Shown piece by piece: positions 53,289 through 61,125 of a DNA stretch of 64,000 nucleotides (position 1 is the stretch's first letter; every line of letters starts with the position of its first letter). Origin of the DNA: Ilumatobacteraceae bacterium (GTDB taxonomy: Bacteria; Actinomycetota; Acidimicrobiia; Acidimicrobiales; Ilumatobacteraceae); contig JANYKU010000046.1 in NCBI GenBank assembly GCA_025358075.1, positions 1-64,000 on the forward strand, in the 5' to 3' direction. Under the pieces are notes generated by a model that saw only the letters and a program-made list of their open reading frames with translations, did no database searches and was not told where the DNA came from. The position numbers and the translations under genes were made by a program.

Positions 53289-54959
53289 ATCAAGCGGTCT
53301 GCGCTCGACAACAAGGTCCTCGTCCGCTTCACGCTCGCGCTCTTCCTCACTGCGCTGGCCGAATGGGCGTTCTTCGTCGCCACACTCGTCTACGCCTTCG
53401 ACCGTGGTGGCTCGCGCTCCGCAGGGTTCGCCTCGATGGCCCTCCTCGCTCCGATTGCCCTGGCGGCCCCCGCCGCGGGCAAGGCCGCGCAATACCAGCG
53501 TCCAGAACGAGTGCGTCTCTTCGCCTACTCAGTACAGACGCTTGCCCTTGGCGTGGCGGCCATCGCCGCGTTCGCCGAGGCTCCTGCAGCGCTGGTGGTC
53601 GGGTGCTGCGCAATCGCGTCGGGTGTGTTCACGTTCCTCGGGCCCGCGTGCGCCGTGCTGTTGCCCTCAATCGTGCGCTCGGCGCGCGAACTGACCGTGG
53701 CCAACCTGTGGGTCGGCTCCTGCGAAAGCGTCAGCACGCTCGCCGGTTCGGCGCTGGCAACACTGCTCCTCGCAATCCACGGACCCGCCCTGGTGCTGGC
53801 GGGCTGTGCCGCGCTCAACCTGGTGAGCACATTGGTCACCGTCCGGCGCAGCGATGCAGGCGGCGCGCCGGCTCCTGCTCCCGACCGAAACGCAACCGAG
53901 TCCGTCGGCGCCGTACGACTGGTCTTCCGCAACATCAGAGCCTTGCGCGAGCGCAAGGGCGCCACCGGAGTGCTCGCCATCACCGCCGGTCAATACGTGC
54001 TCGTGGGCGCATTCGATCTGATCATCGTCGTGCTCGCCAAGGATCAGCTCAGCCTGGGCGAATCGGGTCCGGGCTTGCTGGCAACGAGCGTCGGAGTTGG
54101 CGCGCTGTTCTGCGCACTCACCTCGACGTTCCTGGTTCGGCGCGACCGACTGGGACCGCTGTTGGTCGGTGCGCTTGCCAGCGTCACGGTCGTGTCACTC
54201 GTGCTGGGGATCGCCCCGGCCCTGGCGACGGCACTGGTCCTGCTGCCCGTTGTCGGGTTCAGCCGGGCTCTGCTCGATCTCACCAGCCGCATGTTGCTGC
54301 AGCGAGCCACGCCACCCAACTCGGTCGGCGGGATCTTTGCGGCGATCGAACTGTGTGCCGGCGTCGGGATGCTCACCGGCTCGATCATCACCCAAGTTCT
54401 CATCGCGGCCGACGGCGTCGACGCCGCCTTGATCGGCCTCGGGATCTTCTTCGCCGCGTTGCTGCTGCTGACGATGCGATCGCTGCGTGTCGCCGACGAC
54501 AGCGCCGACATCCCCATCGTGGCGATCAGCCTGCTGCGCCGGATCCCCGCGTTCGCGCTGCTCCCACCGCTGGCGCTCGAGACCGTGGCGCGAGCCGCCA
54601 CCGAGATATCGGTCGTGGCCGGCGAGGTGGTGGTGACCGAAGGCGAGCAAGGAGATCGCTTCTATGCGGTCGCCGATGGGTCGTTCGACGTTGTCACCGG
54701 CGGACGACACGTCGCCACGTCCGAGCGCGGAGCAGGCTTTGGTGAGGTCGCCTTGCTCGCCAACGTGGCCCGCACGGCGACGGTCACAGCGACTCGAGCC
54801 GGCTCGCTCCTGGTCATCCATCGTGTGCCGTTCCTCACGGCCGTCACCGGCTTCGAGCCCTCTCGCCAAGCGGCGTGGGGCACCATCCACACGCTCGAGT
54901 TCGATGGCGAATTCGATAGCGAATTCGAGGTTGACGTCGACGATCCAGGGTCACCTTGA
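53289..54959 (+). CDS. MFS transporter with C-terminal cyclic-nucleotide-binding (cNMP) domain
   Basis: [40 protein letters not shown]... 12-TM-like, then [58 protein letters not shown]. Start inferred as ATC 53289; no in-frame ATG/GTG/TTG nearby. Confidence 0.85.
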   Translation: MKRSALDNKVLVRFTLALFLTALAEWAFFVATLVYAFDRGGSRSAGFASMALLAPIALAAPAAGKAAQYQRPERVRLFAYSVQTLALGVAAIAAFAEAPAALVVGCCAIASGVFTFLGPACAVLLPSIVRSARELTVANLWVGSCESVSTLAGSALATLLLAIHGPALVLAGCAALNLVSTLVTVRRSDAGGAPAPAPDRNATESVGAVRLVFRNIRALRERKGATGVLAITAGQYVLVGAFDLIIVVLAKDQLSLGESGPGLLATSVGVGALFCALTSTFLVRRDRLGPLLVGALASVTVVSLVLGIAPALATALVLLPVVGFSRALLDLTSRMLLQRATPPNSVGGIFAAIELCAGVGMLTGSIITQVLIAADGVDAALIGLGIFFAALLLLTMRSLRVADDSADIPIVAISLLRRIPAFALLPPLALETVARAATEISVVAGEVVVTEGEQGDRFYAVADGSFDVVTGGRHVATSERGAGFGEVALLANVARTATVTATRAGSLLVIHRVPFLTAVTGFEPSRQAAWGTIHTLEFDGEFDSEFEVDVDDPGSP

Positions 54960-54991
54960 CAGCTTCGCAACTCGGGTGATCTGATCGCCGG
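54956..54991 (+). promoter_or_regulatory. Candidate leaderless promoter (TTGACA-N18-TCTGAT-N6-GTG)
   Basis: TTGACA 54956-54961; TCTGAT 54980-54985; GTG start 54992. Confidence 0.6.
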
Positions 54992-55987
54992 GTGCGCCGC
55001 CGTGGGACTGCCGATGGACGAGCGCCAGTCGTTCTGATCACGTTCCCCGACTACGACACCGAGCACCCACAACTCGGTGGCGCACTGGCCGCAGCGGGAT
55101 GCGCCATGCGCGTCGCTCCGAAGCGTGGAGCACGATCGCCCGACGAACTGCTTGCGCTTTGTGCCGACGCAGCCGGGGCGATCGTGAGCACCGACCCGTT
55201 CACGGCCGCAGTGCTGCGCGACAGTCCCGGTCTGCAGGTGATCGCCCGCGTCGGTGTGGGCGTCGACTCGATCGATATGAACGCGGCGACCGAGCTCGGC
55301 GTCGCCATCGCAACGACACCCGGTGCGAACGAGGCCACCGTCGCCGATCATGCGGTGGCGTTGATGCTCGCGCTGTTACGGCGCATACCCGCCAACGATG
55401 CAGAGGTGCGTAGGGGCGAGTGGAATCGCACGGGCGTGTACACGCCGACGCTGTTGACGGGCACGACGGTCGGTCTGGTCGGCTACGGCAACATCGGCCG
55501 CCGCGTCGCCCAACGACTGGCCGGCTTCGACGTCGAACTGCTCGTCGCCGACCCGGCGATGGCCGGGTCGGAGGCGCCGCGCGCTGTCGAGCTCGCCGAG
55601 CTGTTGTCACGTGCCGACATCGTTTCGCTGCACTGCCCACTGATCCCGGCGACTCGCCACCTCATCGACGAGGAGGCGCTGCGGCGCATGCAGCCGCACG
55701 CCCTCTTGGTCAACACCTCACGGGGCGAGGTGGTCGACGAGGGTGCGCTGTTCCGTGCCCTGCGCGACGGAGTGATCGCCGGCGCTGCACTCGACGTGTT
55801 CGAGATCGAACCGCCGAACGACTCGCCGATCATGGACCTTCCGAACGTCGTCGTCAGCCCGCACGTCGGAGGCATCAGCACGACCTCGCTCGCCGAGATG
55901 ACGCGCCGGGCGACCGAGTCGGTGCTCGATGTGCTCGCCGGTCGGGTCCCGCAAGGCCTGGCCAACCCATGGGGGGACGATGCCTGA
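54992..55987 (+). CDS. D-2-hydroxyacid / phosphoglycerate dehydrogenase family protein
   Basis: ARVGVGVDSIDMNAATELGVAIATTPGANEATVADHAVALMLALLR, VGLVGYGNIGRRVAQRL, LHCPLIPATRHLIDEEALRRM. Confidence 0.93.
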   Translation: MRRRGTADGRAPVVLITFPDYDTEHPQLGGALAAAGCAMRVAPKRGARSPDELLALCADAAGAIVSTDPFTAAVLRDSPGLQVIARVGVGVDSIDMNAATELGVAIATTPGANEATVADHAVALMLALLRRIPANDAEVRRGEWNRTGVYTPTLLTGTTVGLVGYGNIGRRVAQRLAGFDVELLVADPAMAGSEAPRAVELAELLSRADIVSLHCPLIPATRHLIDEEALRRMQPHALLVNTSRGEVVDEGALFRALRDGVIAGAALDVFEIEPPNDSPIMDLPNVVVSPHVGGISTTSLAEMTRRATESVLDVLAGRVPQGLANPWGDDA

Positions 55988-56753
55988 CCATTCATCGCTC
56001 GAGGGCGAGATCGCCGTCGTCACCGGAGGTGCCCGCGGCATCGGCAAGGCCGTCGCCGAGCTGTTCGTCGCCGAGGGCGCGTCGGTGGTTCTCTGCGATC
56101 TCCACCCTGCGCTCGGCACCGAGGTCGAGCAGCAGCTCGGCAACCGCGCCAAGTTCGCCACCGCCGATGTCAGCGTCGAAGCTGATGTGGCCTCGGTCGT
56201 GGCGACCTGCGTCGAGACGTATGGGCCACCATCGATCCTCGTCAGCAACGCCGGCATCAACGCCAACTTCGACGCCACCACGATGACCACCGACGACTGG
56301 GACCACTTCATGGGCGTCGATCTCAAGGCCGCCTGGCTGTTCGCCAAGTACGTGCTGCCGCACATGCGCGACGCCGGACGAGGCGCGATCGTCAACGTCG
56401 CCTCGATGCACGCCCTCGTCACGCTGGAGGGCTTCTTTCCCTACGCTGCCGCAAAGTCAGGGCTGATCGGCCTCACCCGCAGCCTGGCGTTGGACTACGG
56501 GCCCCACGGCATTCGCGTCAATGCCGTCGCGCCGGGCTTCATCCGCACGCGCCTCGTGCAAGACAGCATCAACCGCAACCCCGATCCGGCGGCTGCAGAA
56601 CGCAACATGGTCAGCGGGATTGCGCTACGCCGCATCGGCGAGGCCGCCGAAGTTGCCGCGGCGATCCGCTTCTTGGCATCCGATGATGCGAGCTACATCA
56701 CGGGGACGACGCTCCACATCGACGGAGGAGTGACCGCGCGCCGCGCCGGTTGA
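55980..56753 (+). CDS. SDR family oxidoreductase
   Basis: AVVTGGARGIGKAVAELFVAEGASVVLCDL, SNAGIN, YAAAKSGLIGLTRSLALDYGPHGIRVNAVAPGFIRT. Confidence 0.95.
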   Translation: MPDHSSLEGEIAVVTGGARGIGKAVAELFVAEGASVVLCDLHPALGTEVEQQLGNRAKFATADVSVEADVASVVATCVETYGPPSILVSNAGINANFDATTMTTDDWDHFMGVDLKAAWLFAKYVLPHMRDAGRGAIVNVASMHALVTLEGFFPYAAAKSGLIGLTRSLALDYGPHGIRVNAVAPGFIRTRLVQDSINRNPDPAAAERNMVSGIALRRIGEAAEVAAAIRFLASDDASYITGTTLHIDGGVTARRAG

Positions 56754-56825
56754 GCAGCTGCAAAGCATTTGGTATCTCGATGGTCGGGTTGGAGCTCTTC
56801 GTGAGGCGCGACCAAGGAGCCTGCC

Positions 56826-58421
56826 ATGCACGTCAACCTCGACCTGTTCGATTCGGAGATCGCCCGCGACCTGAACGATTTGATCCGTCGGTGGTGGCAG
56901 ATCGACATCCTGGTCGTCACCGACACCATCGTGTCGTTCGGGCCCGAGCACAATCCGAACAACCTCAATGAGTCGTTCTTCGGCATGAGCCACTTGATGG
57001 GAGTGCTCGAGGGGGTCGGTTCGGTGACCAAGGCACACCGATCAGTGGATCCATTCGGAACTGCCGGGGTCATCCCGAACTTCCACTTCGATGCCCACGA
57101 CCTGTCGATCTACGACCAGATCTGGCTGATCGGCTGGGACAGCAGCGCGACGTTGTCACCGACCGAGCATGATGCGATGTGCGTGTTCATGAACAACGGC
57201 GGCGGTGTGTTCGCTACCGGAGATCATGCCGCGCTCGGCTCATCGCTGGCCGGCTCGCTCCCCCGCGTGCGCTCGATGCGTCACTGGAGCGCGCCGCCTC
57301 CGCCGCTCGGCGCGACCCGAGTCGACACGACGATGCCCGATCACCAGGGGGTCGTCGTCTTCGAAAACCAATCTGACGACATTCCGCAGAAGTTGCGACT
57401 CAAGTGGTATGTGTGGAGCGATTGGTACCTGTCCCGCCAGGTGTATCCGCACCCGCTGCTGTGCAGCTCCTCTGGGGCGATCACGGAGTTTCCCGATCAC
57501 ATGCACGAAGGGGAAGTCATCGAACCGGCCGTCCTCGACGCGGTGATGACTGCCAACGGGCAGAACTTCGACGAGTACCCGGTCGACGCCTATGGCAACC
57601 GCGTGTCGCCGGAGATCGTCGCGTGGGGTTGGAGTGAGGGGTTCGCAGATCCGGAGGTGATGCACGGGATCCACGTCGGCGACCCCGGCACCTCCAACAA
57701 GCGCTGGACCGGCACCGTCGGGGCGTACGACGGCAAGCGAGCCGGAGTCGGGCGCGTTGTCGTCGACTCGACGTGGCACCACTTGTTCGACATCAACCTC
57801 ATTGGAGACAACGCGGCCAACCGCCCCTCGTTCACCGATCCTCGCAAGGCGCTGTGGAGCCAGGGTTTCACGTACTCGGCGGATGGGCAACGGATCCTCG
57901 GCCAGATCGACCAGTACTACCGCAACATCGTCCACTGGCTGTCGCCCGGTGTCGGGCTCCGATTCGTGGCGGTGGCCACCGAACTGGCCCTGGCGAAGCA
58001 GATCTCGGAGCTGCTCGATGACAAGAAGCTCAGCCCATTCGACATCGGGCGCCACGCATGGGAGGTGGCGATCCGCCGCTACCCGCCGTGCCTGGTGATC
58101 GAGCTGAATCGTGCGTTCCTCGACAACATTCCGCGGCTCAAGCCGGTGCCGTTCGGGCCCTGGGATTGGCCGTACCCAGGTCCCGACGACGGGCCGCCGC
58201 ATCCGCCGATTCCGCCCGTCGCGCTTGCTCAGGCCGCCCTTGGGGCAGCGATCGTCGCGATCCACGAAATGGGTCCCGAGTCGGTGATGTCGAAGGCTGC
58301 CGTCGACCGCATCACCGAGGCGGGGTTCGCCGGCATGCGTCGCCTGCTCGCCGGGCAGATCAGCTCGAGCCGCGAGGCCCTGAGGGAGTTGGAGCGCACG
58401 GCCGAGTTGTTCGAGTCCTGA
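56826..58421 (+). CDS. Uncharacterised 531-aa protein with a glutamine-amidotransferase/ThuA-like N-terminal segment
   Basis: SD AAGGAG before ATG; YDQIWLIGWDSSATLSPTEHDAMCVFMNNGGGVFATGDHAALGSSLAGSLPRVRSMRHW; DSTWHHLFDINLIGDN; Pro-rich linker PFGPWDWPYPGPDDGPPHPPIPP. Confidence 0.75.
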   Translation: MHVNLDLFDSEIARDLNDLIRRWWQIDILVVTDTIVSFGPEHNPNNLNESFFGMSHLMGVLEGVGSVTKAHRSVDPFGTAGVIPNFHFDAHDLSIYDQIWLIGWDSSATLSPTEHDAMCVFMNNGGGVFATGDHAALGSSLAGSLPRVRSMRHWSAPPPPLGATRVDTTMPDHQGVVVFENQSDDIPQKLRLKWYVWSDWYLSRQVYPHPLLCSSSGAITEFPDHMHEGEVIEPAVLDAVMTANGQNFDEYPVDAYGNRVSPEIVAWGWSEGFADPEVMHGIHVGDPGTSNKRWTGTVGAYDGKRAGVGRVVVDSTWHHLFDINLIGDNAANRPSFTDPRKALWSQGFTYSADGQRILGQIDQYYRNIVHWLSPGVGLRFVAVATELALAKQISELLDDKKLSPFDIGRHAWEVAIRRYPPCLVIELNRAFLDNIPRLKPVPFGPWDWPYPGPDDGPPHPPIPPVALAQAALGAAIVAIHEMGPESVMSKAAVDRITEAGFAGMRRLLAGQISSSREALRELERTAELFES

Positions 58422-58439
58422 CCCCCGGTCGGTCTCCGT

Positions 58440-58460
58440 GCCGTTCACGAACTGAACGGC
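58440..58460. promoter_or_regulatory. Perfect inverted repeat GCCGTTCA-CGAAC-TGAACGGC (terminator or operator)
   Basis: 8-bp arms, 5-nt loop, 19 bp after the stop of the 531-aa ORF and 43 bp before the P450 ATG. Confidence 0.5.
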
Positions 58461-58503
58461 CCCGAATCGAGACGCCGAGCCGTCGTGTGCGAACGTTCGT
58501 CAC

Positions 58504-59625
58504 ATGACGTCAGCGCCAGTTACCGATCTCGACATGTTCAGCGCAGAAGCCATCCGCAATGCGCGGCAGATCGACGACGATCTCCGCGAGATGGCACCCG
58601 CGGTGAAGCTGAGCCGCGAAGACATCACCATCATCGGACGGCACGAACACGTCAAGCAAGGCCTCGCTGATTGGCGCACGTTCTCGTCGGCGTCGCGGCC
58701 GTTTCACGACCCGAACTCGCCACGACCCGAGATCCTGCTGACCGACGATCCTCCACGTCACACCGATGTGCGTCAGGTCGTTGCCAAGGCGATGTCGAAG
58801 CGGGCGATGGAAAGATGGGAGGCCCGCTTTCGCGACGATGCCAAGCGCATCGTCGACTCGTTGCTGCCGCGCAGCGGCGAGGTGATCAACGCCACCGCCG
58901 ACATCTCCCGTCCCTTCGTGTACAAGGCACTGCCCGATGTGATCGGGCTGCCGGAAGAGGGCCGCGAACACATGGAGGCCTTCGGTCACATGGTGTGGGC
59001 CACACTCGGGCCGACCAACGAGCTCTTCGAAGAGGCGATGACCGACGCCGAGACCGTCGGCGCGTGGATCAGCACGGCGACACTTCGCGACCGGCTTGCC
59101 CCGGACAGCCTCGGCATGTCGATGTTCGAAGCCGCCGATGCCGGGGAGATCACCGACGACGATGCGCTGCTGCTGGTGCAAACGATCGTTGCCGCATCTG
59201 CCGATACGACGGTGATGACCTTGTCGGCTGCCATCCGAGCCTTCTGCGAGTTTCCCGATCAGTGGGAGCTGTTGCGCTCGCGGATGGCAGGGCGGATCAC
59301 GACCACCGACGTCGACATCGACGGCATCACCATTCCGGCGGGCGAGCGGTGCGGGCTGCTGTTCGCCGCGGCCAATCGCGACCCGCGCCGGTGGGACGAA
59401 CCCGATCGCTTCATCGTCACCCGCGATCTCGCCGGTCAGCTCGGCTGGGGGTTCGGGGTGCATCTCTGTGTGGGTCGGCAACTGGCCGTGCTCGAGGCCG
59501 ACGCGCTGCTTTCCGCGCTGCTCGATGCCGTCGACCACTGGGAGTTGGCCGGGGAATCAGAGCCGTGGATGACCACGATCGGCCACGGCCCGGCATCGCT
59601 GCCGGTCAGGTTCCAAGCTGCCTAG
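58504..59625 (+). CDS. Cytochrome P450 lacking the K-helix ExxR region
   Basis: I-helix VAASADTTVMTLSAAI, heme loop GWGFGVHLCVGRQLA, AANRDPRRWDEPDRF; QWELLRS is joined directly to RMAGRITTTDV. Confidence 0.88.
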   Translation: MTSAPVTDLDMFSAEAIRNARQIDDDLREMAPAVKLSREDITIIGRHEHVKQGLADWRTFSSASRPFHDPNSPRPEILLTDDPPRHTDVRQVVAKAMSKRAMERWEARFRDDAKRIVDSLLPRSGEVINATADISRPFVYKALPDVIGLPEEGREHMEAFGHMVWATLGPTNELFEEAMTDAETVGAWISTATLRDRLAPDSLGMSMFEAADAGEITDDDALLLVQTIVAASADTTVMTLSAAIRAFCEFPDQWELLRSRMAGRITTTDVDIDGITIPAGERCGLLFAAANRDPRRWDEPDRFIVTRDLAGQLGWGFGVHLCVGRQLAVLEADALLSALLDAVDHWELAGESEPWMTTIGHGPASLPVRFQAA

Positions 59626-60148
59626 AGATCGATCGCACACTGCCGATCGCCAGGCTGGCCACACCGACCGCCGAACCGAACACGAGGTGCGCGCTGAGGT
59701 CCTTCCACAACGTCTTCGGGTCATACTCCGTGATCGGCTTGTAGACACCAAGCTTCGGGAGCACGGCGTAGCTCGTGGCCCACGCGGCGACACCCGACAA
59801 CACCCCGGACCTGACAGAGCCGACACCCGGCAGCGGTCGCAGGATCGCCGCGGCCACTCCCCACGACACTCCTGTGGACCAGTGGACCACGTTGTTCGCC
59901 AGCGGCGCGGCACTGTCGGGCAGATCGACATGAACCTGCTGGGCCAAGATCTTTCCAACTTTGGCGGGCGCCGGTGCATCGTCGAAGCCTTCGAAGCTCG
60001 GCTGGAACTCCCATGTCGCAAAGCCCGACGTGCCGCCGTCCGCCTTGTACCGCCTGAACCAGACCAGATCCATCGCCACCGTACCGGCCACCCCGGCCAG
60101 CACTCCGTTGCGAACGAGCCTGACGATCGACCATCGATGTGCTGTCAT
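59606..60148 (-). CDS. Hypothetical membrane protein
   Basis: MTAHRWSIVRLVRNGVLAGVAGTVAMDLVWFRRYKADGG...; SD GAGGAGG before ATG 60148; several hydrophobic segments. Confidence 0.75.
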   Translation of the reverse strand: MTAHRWSIVRLVRNGVLAGVAGTVAMDLVWFRRYKADGGTSGFATWEFQPSFEGFDDAPAPAKVGKILAQQVHVDLPDSAAPLANNVVHWSTGVSWGVAAAILRPLPGVGSVRSGVLSGVAAWATSYAVLPKLGVYKPITEYDPKTLWKDLSAHLVFGSAVGVASLAIGSVRSISRQLGT

Positions 60149-60191
60149 CGCCAACCTCCTCTTGCCGGATCGTCCAAGTCTGGCAGGCGGG

Positions 60192-61070
60192 TCAGTCCTG
60201 GGTCGCCCAGACCTCGTGAGACGCGCATGCGCTGGCCCACAGCCGGTCACGCGCGGCGACATCGACCCCGTCGAGCGGGAGGAGGAACTCGTCCGCCAGC
60301 AGCGCGAACCATTCGTCTCGCTTCGTCACGTACCGGGTCGACATGCCGTCGTGACATCGTTCGGTGAACGTCAGTGCCCGCAACGCGATGACGGCGTCGT
60401 GCGTTCGACGCTGCACCGTGACGGTTCGAACGAAGCCGGACTCGGGCGACGTCGAGAGGTGCCGATGGCGATCTTCGAACGCGTCCAGATCGGCGACGGC
60501 GGCGCGAAAGTTCATCCCGGGGAAAGCGCCATGCGAGTCGTGAACGAAGTGCCAGTCTGCGATGCCGTTCGGTGTCTCCTCGAGTACGAACGTCATCGGG
60601 CCCTGGCGGTACGTTCCTGCGCGCAGCGGCAGCGGGTCGTGCAGCGCGTCGCCGAGCCCGACGTCGACGTACCAATCGCCTTCGGGGTTGTCGATCGTCG
60701 GCAGGCCGGCGACGACGAGCACAAGATGGTTGGTCAGGTCATCGGCCGACGGCTCGGGGCCCTGCACGCCGCCGATGTGGTGCGACACGTCGTATCCCAA
60801 CGACGCCAGCAATCGCGCGAGCGATCCATTGAGGTGGAAGCAGTAGCCGCCGCGCCCGCGGAGGGCGATGCGCTCCATCGACGAGCCGTCATCGATGCCC
60901 CACTGCTCGCCCATGTGGATCCATGTCGTCTCGTACGGGATACGTTCGACGTGCGCACGGTGGATGCGAAACAGCGCGTCCACTGACGGTGGCCCGCCGT
61001 CTTCACCGAGCCGGTTGAGGTAGGCGTCGAGCACACACCTTGAGTTCTGTGATCGCGGTATCGAGTTCAT
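60192..61070 (-). CDS. nat: Arylamine N-acetyltransferase
   Basis: RGRGGYCFHLNG (catalytic Cys), LTNHLVLVV (His), WYVDVGLGD (Asp). Confidence 0.93.
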   Translation of the reverse strand: MNSIPRSQNSRCVLDAYLNRLGEDGGPPSVDALFRIHRAHVERIPYETTWIHMGEQWGIDDGSSMERIALRGRGGYCFHLNGSLARLLASLGYDVSHHIGGVQGPEPSADDLTNHLVLVVAGLPTIDNPEGDWYVDVGLGDALHDPLPLRAGTYRQGPMTFVLEETPNGIADWHFVHDSHGAFPGMNFRAAVADLDAFEDRHRHLSTSPESGFVRTVTVQRRTHDAVIALRALTFTERCHDGMSTRYVTKRDEWFALLADEFLLPLDGVDVAARDRLWASACASHEVWATQD

Positions 61071-61125
61071 CTGAGCTGGCGATTCTAGAGGTCGCGTCCG
61101 GCACGGGTCAGTCGAACGAGCAGTT

